A stretch of DNA of 64,000 bases from Mucilaginibacter sp. OK268 (GTDB taxonomy: Bacteria > Bacteroidota > Bacteroidia > Sphingobacteriales > Sphingobacteriaceae): assembly GCF_900103125.1 (NCBI RefSeq), contig NZ_FNJV01000005.1, forward strand, positions 1-64,000. Direction: 5' to 3'. Shown piece by piece: positions 25,328 through 35,765 of this stretch. Position 1 is the first letter of the stretch. Each line of letters starts with the position of its first letter. Position numbers and translations under genes: made by a program. The notes beneath the pieces are model-generated. The model had not been told where the DNA came from and did no database searches. It worked only from the letters and a program-made list of their open reading frames with translations.

Positions 25328-26542
25328 TTATTCTATATTCCAAAAGGTAAGTTCACTCATATTACTTGAGTTGGTACTACCGCTTGCAACTTTTTTAATC
25401 CTTATCCTAATATAACGCACCGGAGGAGGGTTGCTCTTAAAATCAAATTTCTTGGGTTGAACTCCGTCGTCGGTTCTAATGCAATCCTGAAGTTTGGTCC
25501 AGCCCTTTGCTACCATTTCTGCTTCCCATCCAGGGTCATTTCCTTTTAAGGTTGTGGCAGCATTCTTAATATCTGCAATTCCCCATACTTCGAAGTCGAT
25601 CGGATTATGATTAGAGCCCCGGCCTGTTTCTTCAATTCTGCCTAAATTAGTATACACAGCACCCATATCAAATGTGATGTGGTGAGGTAAGGGGTGGTCT
25701 CCATCGCTGTGGAAAATATTTGGATACTCCTGCGGGCCAACGCTTCCGTCCCAAAGTTTGCTGACGCTTGTTTGTGCTTCGTAGGTTCCCGCATCATTAG
25801 GGAGCGGATTTTCCTTAAACAGTTTTTTATCACATTCAACATAAAGTAGTGTGATATCCGGAAAATCATCAAACTTGTCGACCACGAAGGTATCAATGGC
25901 GGCTCTTTCGGGAATATATGAAGATTGATACTGGATCTTGGTTCCCTGTTTATAATGGGGCAGCGTAACAGAATTACTATCCGGCGAAAGATTCATTAAA
26001 ACTGTTGTACCAGATGTATTGGTATATCTGATTACTGTATTTATGTTAATAGTATCAGGGGTGTTAAATATTAGTTTTACAGATCCGTCGGCATTATTTT
26101 TAAACGGGCGTGTTCCGTTATAGGCCCTGTTGAGCAGGGTACCAGCATAAACAGGACCGTAAACTTTTATATTATTTACCTCAAAAGGAATTGATTTATT
26201 GCCTTTTGCATCAAAAGAATATATAGTAAAAGTGTAAACAAACTCCTTGAGCCCGGTTATAGTGGTCCTTACACTATCTGTTTTAGTTGAAATTTTGACT
26301 ATTTGAGAATCGGCCTTGTTATTCCAGTATACTACATATTTAACGATACTTGGATCTGAGCTTGATTTCCATTTAAGGCCTATCCGCAAATTTCCGGGCT
26401 GAGTAACTACTGCGTTTACTGCACCTGTATAAACGACTTCGTGATCGCCCAGCAAATTTTTAAAGTCTGTTTGTGTTTTATTGCAACCGTACATTATGAT
26501 TAATAACATACAGCCAAACAGCGTATATAGAAGATTTTTCAT
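25328..26542 (-). CDS. DUF4998-type surface lipoprotein with discoidin-like C-terminus
   Basis: The 404-residue protein has a lipoprotein signal (LIIMYGC, Cys20). Residues about 35-260 contain two fibronectin/Ig-like repeats (LRIGLKWKSSSDPSIVKYVVYWNN) as in DUF4998 proteins. Residues 270-404 resemble a discoidin (F5/8 type C) fold: WDGSVGP, FDMGAVYTNLGRIEETGR, YIRIRIKK. It is probably exposed on the outer membrane and helps bind the polymer taken up by the adjacent SusC/SusD pair. It is the last gene of that operon. Confidence 0.8.
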   Translation of the reverse strand: MKNLLYTLFGCMLLIIMYGCNKTQTDFKNLLGDHEVVYTGAVNAVVTQPGNLRIGLKWKSSSDPSIVKYVVYWNNKADSQIVKISTKTDSVRTTITGLKEFVYTFTIYSFDAKGNKSIPFEVNNIKVYGPVYAGTLLNRAYNGTRPFKNNADGSVKLIFNTPDTININTVIRYTNTSGTTVLMNLSPDSNSVTLPHYKQGTKIQYQSSYIPERAAIDTFVVDKFDDFPDITLLYVECDKKLFKENPLPNDAGTYEAQTSVSKLWDGSVGPQEYPNIFHSDGDHPLPHHITFDMGAVYTNLGRIEETGRGSNHNPIDFEVWGIADIKNAATTLKGNDPGWEAEMVAKGWTKLQDCIRTDDGVQPKKFDFKSNPPPVRYIRIRIKKVASGSTNSSNMSELTFWNIE

Positions 26543-26590
26543 GTTCTTATTTTAATAAGTAATTAATTCATGCTTTTATAAACCTGAACA

Positions 26591-27826
26591 CTATTCAGGT
26601 TTGCCATAAAATGAAACCTCAATTATATGTGCAAGCGTTCCACCTTCCCATGTTCTTCCTACATTGATCCGCAGATATTTTACTGAAGGCGCATCAAACG
26701 GTACATTAAAGCCCGCACCTTGGTTAAAGAAATCCCTATCACTTTGATTAACAGCTGTTGATGGCAAACCAGACGGTGGTGGCGGCCAATGGAAATTACC
26801 CATGTTTGTCCAATCGCCTACAACTGTACCTACAGCGGAGTTAACAGGTAAAAGAGCGTCGGCCGGCAGTGTTTTGTTAGTGCCCCAAATACTGAAATCG
26901 CGGGGGTTACCATGCCCATATTCAAAACCTCTGCGCCCCCACATCATAAAGCGACTTAGTTTATAGGTTTTGCCTACGCTAAAAGTACAGACAAAGGGGG
27001 GCTGGACATTTGAATCGGTGTGCCAGCCTGGGTCAGTCAGTTTATCATCCCATAACTTATTAACTGTCCATCCACTACTGCCATTTTCATAAAGCGGGGC
27101 ATCACTTGGTAGGGTATAGGTGGCAAATTGGCTCTTATCTAATAATTCTTCGTATAATGGAGTAAGATTTGCTTTAAGGGTGTCTGAAATATTTCCCCAT
27201 TCATCGGTAATATATACGCCAAAATCTCTTGCTGTTGATTTAAAGCCCCTAACCGAAAAATCAATGGTATCGCTTTTTGTAAAGTATTGCTCCTCTACTT
27301 CCATAGCCTTTGTTACATCGTTAAAGGCGGTTACTATTACTCCTATATCTTTTTTTAATGGATTTAATGCTTTTATATTAACCCCGCTAAAATCTGGTGA
27401 TATAGCAGCGCTTGGCCTTACTAACCTGTAAACAGGTGTTTGGGGGTGTACAGTAACTGTAACCGGATCAGACATTATCTCGGCTTTGCTGACCGCATAC
27501 AAGGTAACCTGATAGTCTTTTGATTCCGCAAAACCGTTCACTACTACGGTATCTTTATAGTATGATGATTTGGTTTCTCTGCCAACCTTATCTCTTATAC
27601 TGTATTTGGCTAATACATAAAGCAGGTTTTCGGAATTGGGCAGATCATAAGTTATATAAGCGCCTCCGTTAAAATTATCCACTTTAATATTGGTAACTAC
27701 GCCGGGTTTAGTTTTATCTGTAGATATCGGACTGGTACTAAAACCATCATTCCGCTTACAGGAAATTATGCCTATCATTAGCAAACCCATAAAAAGCTGC
27801 AATGAATATTTATATATACTTTTCAT
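26591..27826 (-). CDS. DUF4959/DUF5126/DUF5000-type surface lipoprotein
   Basis: The 411-residue protein has a lipoprotein signal (IGIISC, Cys23). It carries the DUF4959-like start PGVVTNIKVDNFNGGAYITY (about 42-135), a DUF5126-like middle and a DUF5000 discoidin-like C-terminus (about 250-408: WDDKLTDPGWHT, SVGKTYKLSRFMMWGRRG, KYLRINVGRTWE). Proteins with this order are companions of SusC/SusD in many Bacteroidota loci. Similar overall design to the next gene suggests that the two form a paired surface glycan-binding unit. Confidence 0.85.
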   Translation of the reverse strand: MKSIYKYSLQLFMGLLMIGIISCKRNDGFSTSPISTDKTKPGVVTNIKVDNFNGGAYITYDLPNSENLLYVLAKYSIRDKVGRETKSSYYKDTVVVNGFAESKDYQVTLYAVSKAEIMSDPVTVTVHPQTPVYRLVRPSAAISPDFSGVNIKALNPLKKDIGVIVTAFNDVTKAMEVEEQYFTKSDTIDFSVRGFKSTARDFGVYITDEWGNISDTLKANLTPLYEELLDKSQFATYTLPSDAPLYENGSSGWTVNKLWDDKLTDPGWHTDSNVQPPFVCTFSVGKTYKLSRFMMWGRRGFEYGHGNPRDFSIWGTNKTLPADALLPVNSAVGTVVGDWTNMGNFHWPPPPSGLPSTAVNQSDRDFFNQGAGFNVPFDAPSVKYLRINVGRTWEGGTLAHIIEVSFYGKPE

Positions 27827-27865
27827 AATTTTTCAATTATCTGTTAAAATCCTTTTGTTGGCAGA

Positions 27866-29791
27866 TTACCAGTTGGGGTTTTGTACGAGGTTATTATTAA
27901 TTATAAGATTATCTGCCTTTATTGGCCACATATAATTCCGGGTATTGAAAACAGGAGTTATAATGGTGTGCGGACGGTAATAGTTCACAAATGATTCTTC
28001 AAAAACACTCCAACCCTGTAATGGCTTGGCCATAACATCTTGTAATTCCTTCCATCGGCGCAGATCCCATCCGGCTTGAGCTTCAAAGGCCAGCTCAATC
28101 CGTCTTTCCTGGTGTATGATCTGGCGCAAACCATCTTTCGTGGTAAACTTGCCCGGAGTTTTTGAATAATTTGTCCAGGCATCAACAACCCCTGGTAACC
28201 CGGCCCTTGTTCTAACTCTATCAATATAAGGTATCACCTCAGCCGAGGTTTTTCCTTGCTCATTCAGTATTTCGGCATATAGTAAATACATACCTGCAAG
28301 TCTTATTACCGGAAGGTGGAAATCTTCCCAGGTCATGGTTTTATCGTAAACTGTTAAATAATTAACCAATTTTTTTGGCCAGTAACCTGTTTCATTTAAA
28401 CGGATATAGTCTTTTGGGCCCGCGTATGATGAAGGGCCTTTGCCTGCAACAAAATAGGCGTCTTCCCCATTACCCAACTTGCCATTGCCATACCATACGC
28501 TGCCATCAAAGGCCAGATCGGCATAAAACCTTGGCTCACGGTTGAAATGCGCTTTTACAGTTTCATAGCCGTTGTGGATATAAAACCTGTTGGCATTATC
28601 ACTGGTTTGTTTGGTGTAGCGGTTGGCGTAATCCCAGGTTTTATCTTCATTAATGGGCACACCATTGTTGGTATAAAACAATTCCTGCTGGCTTATTGGA
28701 GCGGCAATAGTTCCCTGAGCAATTAAACTACTTGCGGCGTCTGCGGTTAACCTGGGCATAAAATATTCCTGGTTACCAAACCCAAAATGCCCGTTTAATG
28801 CCCATATCAGTTCAGGGTTTGTTTCCCATTTATCGGTAATGGTAGTTTGCAGGTTTAATACCTTCTTTAACGAATCGGTAAGGTTTGCAGGAATGTTTGC
28901 TGTAAGGTCGGTTGTTATATGTAACCTGGCCCCATTTGCTTCGGCGCTTTTAATGGCATCAAGACATGCGGCGGCTGCCCTGTCCCATTTTGTAGCATCA
29001 TAGGTCGCACTAAAAAGCACCTGACCATCTTTATTCTTTAATGATGACAGATCAGGGTTGCCATTAAATAAAGGGCTTGCCGCAGTGGCCAGTACCTCTG
29101 CCTTTACACACAGGGCAATTGTTTTTGTTATGCGTCCCAGTTCCTGGGCCTGGTTTTGAATAACCGGAGGCAAACCGGGTACAGCCTGATCAAGCAGTCT
29201 GACTATATAGTTTACTACAGAATCTGCCGGTGCCCTTTTTACTTTTGTTTCGTCTGTTGTGGCATTAATAGGCAGGTTTACATCAATAATAGGTATAGGG
29301 CCATACATCCTGTACAGGTAGTAATTATAGTAAGCTTTCAAAAATTTTGTTTCAGCTATCCATCTTTCCTTTTCAGCTGCGCTCAGATCAATAGGTTTAT
29401 CAATATTTTCGAGCATGGTATTGCACTTCCTGATAGCTTTAAATAATGCCTGGCCGCTACCTTCACCATCCCAATAATTAAGCGCCGGGGTTTGAGCGCT
29501 CTGCGTTCCGCGCACCAGGTTAAAACCCTGCGTGTTAACACTATTGTTATCGGTAAGGTCATTTGGAAAAAGGGTTTCTCCCGAGGTTACAAAACCTACA
29601 TTTGTTTGTACGTTAGCAAAGTTTTGCAGTGCATTGTAACATCCAAAAAGATAATTTTCGGCCTCATTACGATTTCTGAAGGCATAATCAATAGTACCAA
29701 CATTGTCAGGGACAACATCAAGGTACTTTTTACATGATACACCCGTAATTGCCAAGGCTACCATGAATAAATATTTGTAATATGATTTCAT
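27866..29791 (-). CDS. RagB/SusD family nutrient uptake outer membrane lipoprotein
   Basis: The ATG at 29791 starts the lipoprotein signal (TGVSC, Cys21); an in-frame TTG at 29803 is not needed. The product has 641 residues with the SusD tetratricopeptide-like N-terminal half (FLKAYYNYYLYRMYGPIPII) and the conserved C-terminal block (LYAEILNEQGKT, IRTRAGLP-like, IIHQERRIELAFEAQAGWDLRRW). SusD lids the SusC channel and captures the ligand. It starts 27 bases after the susC-like gene stop. Confidence 0.95.
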   Translation of the reverse strand: MKSYYKYLFMVALAITGVSCKKYLDVVPDNVGTIDYAFRNRNEAENYLFGCYNALQNFANVQTNVGFVTSGETLFPNDLTDNNSVNTQGFNLVRGTQSAQTPALNYWDGEGSGQALFKAIRKCNTMLENIDKPIDLSAAEKERWIAETKFLKAYYNYYLYRMYGPIPIIDVNLPINATTDETKVKRAPADSVVNYIVRLLDQAVPGLPPVIQNQAQELGRITKTIALCVKAEVLATAASPLFNGNPDLSSLKNKDGQVLFSATYDATKWDRAAAACLDAIKSAEANGARLHITTDLTANIPANLTDSLKKVLNLQTTITDKWETNPELIWALNGHFGFGNQEYFMPRLTADAASSLIAQGTIAAPISQQELFYTNNGVPINEDKTWDYANRYTKQTSDNANRFYIHNGYETVKAHFNREPRFYADLAFDGSVWYGNGKLGNGEDAYFVAGKGPSSYAGPKDYIRLNETGYWPKKLVNYLTVYDKTMTWEDFHLPVIRLAGMYLLYAEILNEQGKTSAEVIPYIDRVRTRAGLPGVVDAWTNYSKTPGKFTTKDGLRQIIHQERRIELAFEAQAGWDLRRWKELQDVMAKPLQGWSVFEESFVNYYRPHTIITPVFNTRNYMWPIKADNLIINNNLVQNPNW

Positions 29792-29818
29792 ATTCTTAAA
29801 CAAATTGTCAGTTAATAA

Positions 29819-32800
29819 TTACAGGTTAACATTTATACCTACGTTAAATACCTTTTGTATAGGATAGTTAAACCCTCTGCCGCCCAATTCCGGATCCCAC
29901 ATTTTAAAGGGGCTCCAGGTAAGCAGATTTAAACCGTTAAAATATATGCGGGTCTTTCTTACTCCTAAGCTTTTAGCAATTTTATCCGGCAGGGTATATC
30001 CTAATTCGGCCGATTTAAGCCTCAGGAAACTACCGTCGCGCATCCACCAGGTACTGTTTTGCCTGTTGTTTTCTATTTGAGCGCCGTTAATACCTAATCT
30101 TGGATATAAGGCATATAAATTCTGGTTATCTTCTGACCAGTGGTTATCGGCATAGGCCTTCAGTAATTGTGTATTACCGTTATAGTAGTTATCAGGGCTT
30201 TGTATAAAAGGACTGGTACGAGCCGGATCAATAAAGAAAGAAACCTTTGCCTGTCCCTGGAAAAATGCCGAAAGATCAAAGCCATGCCAGCCTCCGCTTA
30301 CACCAAAACCATATACTATTTGAGGGATGGTTGGATCGCCCAGGAATGTTTGATCGGCGCCATCTATTTTGCCGTCGCCATTAAGGTCACGGTATTTAAT
30401 ATCACCCCCTTGAGGCGGGAAGCCATTTGTACTAAAAATTTGTGTTGGTGAGTTTCTCGCTTCCTCATCATCAACAAATAAGCGCTCGGCTACATAACCA
30501 AAATTGCGATTGAGCGGCTGTCCGGTTAAAAGCCTGTATTTTTCATTGTAGTCCGGCTCTTCATACTGAACATATTTGTTTGCTGTATAGGTGAAATTTG
30601 CTCTTGCAGATAAAAAACCGCCCTTACCTATGCTTGTTTTACCATCAATCTGGATATCAATCCCTTTTGACTCTACTTTACCAATGTTTGCAGCTATGGC
30701 CGCTTCCAGGCCCATTGTTGAAGGTATATTATTCCGGTTTTGCAATACATCATATTTATTGTTTTTGTAAACCTCGGCAGTTACATTGAAGTTTTTAAGA
30801 ACGGTGAATTCCAGACCCAGGTTAAGTTGTTTAGATTTTTCCCAGGTTACATCATCATTTTCATAGTTATTGATGCTAACACCACCGTGACTGTAATCGT
30901 TATTGGTGCCGAATGAAGCACCTCCGCCACCGTTAAGATTCACATCAGACAGGTAGAAGAACCTGCGGTTGCTGATCTGGTCATTACCTACTAAACCGTA
31001 ACTGGCACGCAGCTTAAAGCGATCAAACACATTATACAGATCGCCCCAGAATTTCTCCTCAGACAGGACCCATGATGCACCGATAGTTGGGAAAAACCCC
31101 AACCTGTGGTTATCAGAAAAACGCTCAGAACCGTTATAACCAAAGTTAAACTCCAGAAAATATTTGCTTTTAAATGCGTAGGTGGCCCGACCGGCAAGCG
31201 TTTGGTTTCGATAAGGCAATGAATATTGTAGTGTATATTGCTGAATATCAGGGTCTTTGTTATTGGAATATACTTGCTGCTGCCGGGTGCCAATTAAAGC
31301 CCCACTTATGGAATGGTTAGTGCCAAAGGTTCTGCTGTACTCCAATACCCCCTGCAGATAAAGCTGGGTTTGCAGATTATCAGATCCTGTATCCCGGTTG
31401 TAGTTAAGGTATTCCTGGGCCTGTCCGGGCTGGGAATTTATCCATTGTAAGGTATACTGGTTTGATGCCTTATCATAATTACCGATAGTATAATAAAAGG
31501 GGTTATAGGCCATGCTTGATTCAAAGTAGGCATAACGGTTTGTACTAAAAATGGCATGGAAATTTAAACCCTGGGTTACAAACTCTAAATTTTGATTTAG
31601 CTCCAATTGGGCAAGCAACCTTGATTCGTTAGAGTTTTTATGCCCCCGTAACAGATCGGCATACGGATTACGCGTTTGTGTTGTGTTTGGACTTGTTCCG
31701 GGTACATTACCAAAAAGAATGTGTTTAACATTCAGATTGGCAGAATCAGGCTCAAAATAAGCCGGAAATAAAACCGGACTGGTATGTGTTGCCTCGTTGT
31801 AAAGATCGGTTGAAAAGCCTCCATCAGCACTTTGTGGCCCATTATATTGGTTAAATGTGCCCGACAGACGAACAACAAGCTCTGTTTTATCACTTACATT
31901 GATATTTATATTTGAACGCAACTGATAATTGGTGAACTTAACGTTATTGTTATTATTGTTCCTGATGTCGGTTCTTAATATACCGTTATCATTGCTGTAT
32001 GAGCCGGCAACGTAATAGCGCGCTGCACCGCCACCGCCTTGTATGCTCATATCTGCACGCTGTGTATCGGTATGCTTTTTAAATAGCAAACCAAGCCAGT
32101 CGACAGCAGGGTATACATAGGAATTACTTCCCGGATCGCCCCTCATTGCAGCCTCTGTATTGGCTATTTTATTAGCTGAAAAAGGACGTTCGGCCAATGG
32201 GTTACGGGTAATGGTAGCCTCATTATAAAGTTTCATGTAAGTTATAGGATCAGCAAGCTCAATACTTTTTACAGATTGCGATCTGGCGTTTTCGACCCTC
32301 ACATTGATCTGTGCTTTACCGGCCTTACCTTCTTTTGTTTTAACCAGGATAACACCGTTACCCCCACGGGCTCCGTATAAAGCGGTGGCGCTCGCGTCTT
32401 TTAATATCGAAAAGCTTTCTATATCATCCACATTTAAGCGGGCCAGATCATTTGCAGTTAACTCTACGTTATCTATCAGGATCAAGGGGCTTTGACGATA
32501 ACCGAAAGTAGTTACCCCCCTGATAAAGAATTGCGCGTTATCCTGCCCCGGTTGCCCGCTTGGTGTGTAGGCTATAATACCTGCAACCTGGCCCGCCAAC
32601 GCATTGGTAAGGTTACTTGCAGGTATTTTTAAATTGGCAGGTTTTACCGTAGTAACGGATCCCACTATGGCTTCGCGTGACTGTTTTCTGTTGTAGGCAG
32701 TTACAACCACTTCATCCGCAGTTTGCACATCTTCTTCCAACGTAATATTAAATGTCTTGGTTTGGGATGTTACTGTGAGCGTTTGCGATTTAAAACCGAC

Positions 32801-33358
32801 AAAAGTTAATTTAATTACAGCATTATCTTTCACATCTAAAATAAACTTACCGTTAACATCTGTTACCGTACCCTGCTTAGAGTTACCAACAACAGAAACA
32901 CTCACCCCTGGCAGGGGCACACCCTTGCTATCCTTAACTGACCCTGTTATAGTTACATCGGCTATAATTAGAGCCGGTGTAACAGTGGGTTTCGCCACAG
33001 TGACCTCTTTAATAATGATGGATTTGCCATCAATAATGTAAGAGAGTCGGAAAGTTTTCAAAGCAGTATTCAGGGCCTCTTCAAGAGTGGTGTTTTTAAA
33101 GTCGACACTCAACGTATAGTTCTTTTGAGGCCCTTTGGGCGACCAGAATACATTATATCCAGTTTGCCGGTTGATTTCACTGAAGAGCTGCTTTAATGTA
33201 ACGTTGTTTTGTTTGTAAGTTATTTTTTGCGAAAAGACCGATGCGCTAACCTGCATAAATGCAAGCAGGAGTATAAGGCTCGTTATTTTCATTATAAGAA
33301 GGAATTTCTTGGTGTAGCACGAAGGCGTACAAATGTTTGTAGTAAAATTTTTGTACAT
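29819..33358 (-). CDS. SusC/RagA family TonB-linked outer membrane transporter with STN domain
   Basis: The 1179-residue protein has a long signal region (1-44), and an STN secretin/TonB N-terminal domain (about 50-120: LKQLFSEINRQTGYNVFW) through which FecR can sense transport. A carboxypeptidase-regulatory-like domain (about 135-210: GSVKDSKGVPLPGVSVSV) comes next. Then come the plug (LILIDNVELTANDLARLNVDDIESFSILKDASATALYGARGGNG begins near 290) and the beta-barrel, which ends in the aromatic-poor but typical VGINVNL. The substrate is unknown. The STN domain plus the adjacent sigma/FecR pair indicates substrate-induced expression. Confidence 0.95.
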   Translation of the reverse strand: MYKNFTTNICTPSCYTKKFLLIMKITSLILLLAFMQVSASVFSQKITYKQNNVTLKQLFSEINRQTGYNVFWSPKGPQKNYTLSVDFKNTTLEEALNTALKTFRLSYIIDGKSIIIKEVTVAKPTVTPALIIADVTITGSVKDSKGVPLPGVSVSVVGNSKQGTVTDVNGKFILDVKDNAVIKLTFVGFKSQTLTVTSQTKTFNITLEEDVQTADEVVVTAYNRKQSREAIVGSVTTVKPANLKIPASNLTNALAGQVAGIIAYTPSGQPGQDNAQFFIRGVTTFGYRQSPLILIDNVELTANDLARLNVDDIESFSILKDASATALYGARGGNGVILVKTKEGKAGKAQINVRVENARSQSVKSIELADPITYMKLYNEATITRNPLAERPFSANKIANTEAAMRGDPGSNSYVYPAVDWLGLLFKKHTDTQRADMSIQGGGGAARYYVAGSYSNDNGILRTDIRNNNNNNVKFTNYQLRSNININVSDKTELVVRLSGTFNQYNGPQSADGGFSTDLYNEATHTSPVLFPAYFEPDSANLNVKHILFGNVPGTSPNTTQTRNPYADLLRGHKNSNESRLLAQLELNQNLEFVTQGLNFHAIFSTNRYAYFESSMAYNPFYYTIGNYDKASNQYTLQWINSQPGQAQEYLNYNRDTGSDNLQTQLYLQGVLEYSRTFGTNHSISGALIGTRQQQVYSNNKDPDIQQYTLQYSLPYRNQTLAGRATYAFKSKYFLEFNFGYNGSERFSDNHRLGFFPTIGASWVLSEEKFWGDLYNVFDRFKLRASYGLVGNDQISNRRFFYLSDVNLNGGGGASFGTNNDYSHGGVSINNYENDDVTWEKSKQLNLGLEFTVLKNFNVTAEVYKNNKYDVLQNRNNIPSTMGLEAAIAANIGKVESKGIDIQIDGKTSIGKGGFLSARANFTYTANKYVQYEEPDYNEKYRLLTGQPLNRNFGYVAERLFVDDEEARNSPTQIFSTNGFPPQGGDIKYRDLNGDGKIDGADQTFLGDPTIPQIVYGFGVSGGWHGFDLSAFFQGQAKVSFFIDPARTSPFIQSPDNYYNGNTQLLKAYADNHWSEDNQNLYALYPRLGINGAQIENNRQNSTWWMRDGSFLRLKSAELGYTLPDKIAKSLGVRKTRIYFNGLNLLTWSPFKMWDPELGGRGFNYPIQKVFNVGINVNL

Positions 33359-33424
33359 TTGTTTAGGCTGGTTAATGTTAAAATTGTTATCTCCAATAGC
33401 GTTTTAATTTAAGAAGCTTTAAGG

Positions 33425-33449
33425 TCAGAGACATCGCGAGTGTCTCTGA
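33425..33449. other. Hairpin between fecR and susC
   Basis: TCAGAGACA (33425-33433) pairs with TGTCTCTGA (33441-33449) around a 7-base loop. It lies in the 168-base gap between the anti-sigma gene and the susC-like gene. No clear U-run follows, so it may be a partial terminator, an mRNA stabiliser or a processing site. A counterpart exists at 63468-63499 in the second module. Confidence 0.5.
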
Positions 33450-33526
33450 TCCTGCTTTTAAACTATTTTCTTTTTGTCAGCTGGAATCTTTCATTTTCTT
33501 CTCAGTTTAAATTAAAATAGGTTATG

Positions 33527-34669
33527 TTATAATTGGGTTTGTTTGTTTTTGGTAACTCTGACAGTAGAACCTTCAATGATAAATCGGGCATCAGTGGTTT
33601 TTTCTATCGTTTTCAATAAGGTTGATATATTGGAAAAACGGGTAGTAACAACAACTAATAATTCTTTTTTAACGCTTTCGTCCTCATACACAACTTTTAC
33701 GTCATACCATCTTGCTATTTGCCGCATAGCAATTTCCAGATCATCATAATCAAATCTGAAGAAGCCATTTTTCCAATCTATGGCGTCACGAGGGTCAACT
33801 TCTGATACTTTAAGTGTGGTTGTAAGGTCGGCTTCCTGCCCCGGCTTTAGTGTCGTATTTTTATTCCCCGCTATAATTTTAACGGCCCCTTCTAAAAGTG
33901 TGGTTTTGGTGTTAAGCTCATCCGGATAAGCATTCAAGTTAAAATGAGTGCCCAAAACTTCGACCAACTGTTTGTTGGTCACCACTTTGAAAGGCATATT
34001 TTTATTGTGCGCTACTTCAAAATAGGCTTCACCGCTTAGTTCAACCTTTCGTTCATTTAATGAAGCAAAACTTACAGGGTATTTCAAAGATGAGGCCGCA
34101 TTAAGCCATACCCGGGTTCCGTCGGGCAAAAGCAGCTGATATTGGCCCCCTTTGGGTGTTTCTATCGTATTGTATTGCAGAGGGCCGTCGGTAGGAGTGT
34201 CAGGGTTGGCGCTATACATTAATTGACCATCAGTCGTTTTGATTATCTGGCTTCCTTTTTGCTGTGCTATTTTACCGTTCTTCGCATCGGCTAAGAATAT
34301 TTTTGTTCCGTTGGCCAACACTAAGAAAGCTTTGTTACTGCCGGGTTTAATTTGCTGATTAAGTGTGATGGTTGAATTTGTGATTTGCCTGTGTTTGCCG
34401 ACAAAAAAAAAGGCACCAACAGATAATATCATTAATATGGATGCGGCAACTGCCCATTTTTTATAGTGGAAAGATCTTGATTTTGGAAAGTCGATCTCAC
34501 CCAGGAGTCGTGTTAGCATTTCTTCATGAACACTATCTTCATCCTCCGGAAATTCAGATGCTTCGTTTGAAACTTTATTGTACCAATTAGTCAAAGCTTG
34601 CTTCTCTGAAGCAGTGGCCCGGCCTTCCTGGTGCTTTTGTATTAAGTTATAAATGGTTTGGCGGTTCAA
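33527..34669 (-). CDS. FecR family anti-sigma regulator (DUF4974)
   Basis: The 380-residue protein has an N-terminal cytoplasmic region that binds the sigma factor (about 1-80), one membrane helix (about 89-108), a FecR domain (about 150-245: ETPKGGQYQLLLPDGTRVWLNAASSLKYPV) and a DUF4974 domain (about 310-375) that contacts the STN domain of SusC. No ATG exists in frame upstream before a stop, so translation starts at TTG 34669 or well inside; TTG is more likely. It follows the sigma gene by 106 bases. Confidence 0.92.
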   Translation of the reverse strand: MNRQTIYNLIQKHQEGRATASEKQALTNWYNKVSNEASEFPEDEDSVHEEMLTRLLGEIDFPKSRSFHYKKWAVAASILMILSVGAFFFVGKHRQITNSTITLNQQIKPGSNKAFLVLANGTKIFLADAKNGKIAQQKGSQIIKTTDGQLMYSANPDTPTDGPLQYNTIETPKGGQYQLLLPDGTRVWLNAASSLKYPVSFASLNERKVELSGEAYFEVAHNKNMPFKVVTNKQLVEVLGTHFNLNAYPDELNTKTTLLEGAVKIIAGNKNTTLKPGQEADLTTTLKVSEVDPRDAIDWKNGFFRFDYDDLEIAMRQIARWYDVKVVYEDESVKKELLVVVTTRFSNISTLLKTIEKTTDARFIIEGSTVRVTKNKQTQL

Positions 34670-34775
34670 TTGGTATTGCGCTTTATAATGGTATGTTACG
34701 TGAAAAACGTTTTACCCTATATCCTTTTTAAAATAAATTTTAATTTTTATTCAAAAGCTGCTCAATTGATTGATT

Positions 34776-35363
34776 TTAAAAGATAGATCGATATAATTGG
34801 AAAGATATCAGTATTAATCCACCATATTTCTTAAGACCACCCCGAATGATTTTAAGGGCACGTGTAAGATTGGCTTCAACACCTTTTTCGGTAATTTGCA
34901 TCTCCGTTGCGATCTCGGAGTTTTTCATGCCATTTTCACGGCTGTACCGGAAAACTAAACGACATTTTTCCGGAAGTTCTTCCACTATGCTGTCGATATA
35001 TTGTTGCAGAAAACGGGCATCCAGCTTATCTTCAGTATCAGCTACGGTTTCAAAATCAAAATGCTGTTGTGCTAGTTCACCGCGACGTTGTTCCTTCTGA
35101 TAATAATGATAGATACTTAATTTGATGGAGCCTGCAAGAAAAGCCGGTAGATTTCGAATATCAGCCTGGTTACACTTTTCCCACAGTGAAATAAATACAT
35201 CATGAACAATATCTTTGGCAACAGCACTATCTTTACTGTGATTCCACGCAATGGCCAGCATTTGTCTCCAGTACCTGTTATAAATTTCAGTAAACGCAGC
35301 CTGCTCACCTTTTTTTAAATGAAAGGTAAGTAACTCATCAGTATAATGGCTATAATCTGACAT
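34776..35363 (-). CDS. ECF RNA polymerase sigma factor (Bacteroidota expansion family)
   Basis: The 195-residue protein has sigma region 2 (about 20-90: AFTEIYNRYWRQMLAIAWNHSKDSAVAKDIVHDVFISLWEK) and region 4 (about 125-180: LPEKCRLVFRYSRENGMKNSEIATEMQITEKGVEANL). It should direct transcription of its own locus when released by the FecR protein next door. The C-terminal GGLILISFQLYRSIF tail is common in this family. Confidence 0.94.
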   Translation of the reverse strand: MSDYSHYTDELLTFHLKKGEQAAFTEIYNRYWRQMLAIAWNHSKDSAVAKDIVHDVFISLWEKCNQADIRNLPAFLAGSIKLSIYHYYQKEQRRGELAQQHFDFETVADTEDKLDARFLQQYIDSIVEELPEKCRLVFRYSRENGMKNSEIATEMQITEKGVEANLTRALKIIRGGLKKYGGLILISFQLYRSIF

Positions 35364-35765
35364 ATAGAGAGGGGCCCTAAGCTTGAAAATATCAACAGTA
35401 AAACTAATAGTAGCGGGATGGCGTTACACGCAGATCATTCCAAAAAGCCACACCCAAAATTTGAAGTAAAGTTTTTCCCATATTTTAATTTTAAATAAAC
35501 GTATAATATATAAACATGCGCAGCCTCAATTCTAATTATATTCTGAATGGTTTTTGTTCAGGTAATATATTAAAATTAAAAATCAATAGAAAAGCTATTG
35601 ATAATGAGTGAACTGTTTTTGTTTGCAACAGTTAAAATTGGTTATAATTGAACAAGTCAGGTCAGCTAAGGTAATAAAAATCAGGAAATCTTAGCCGATT
35701 TTTAAAAGGTTAGCAATCTGCCGGAATTAAACGCCTTTAATACATCAATTGAGTGTTATTTGCAT
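35364..35765. other. 402-base gap without a recognised gene
   Basis: This AT-rich stretch upstream of the sigma gene and of the truncated tetR holds only short open frames, none with recognisable features. It should contain both divergent promoters, but no box with both promoter elements is convincing. Confidence 0.5.

Noticed and set aside
35418..35498. 26-codon plus-strand frame upstream of the sigma gene
   Set aside because: Too short and without any supporting context; probably chance.
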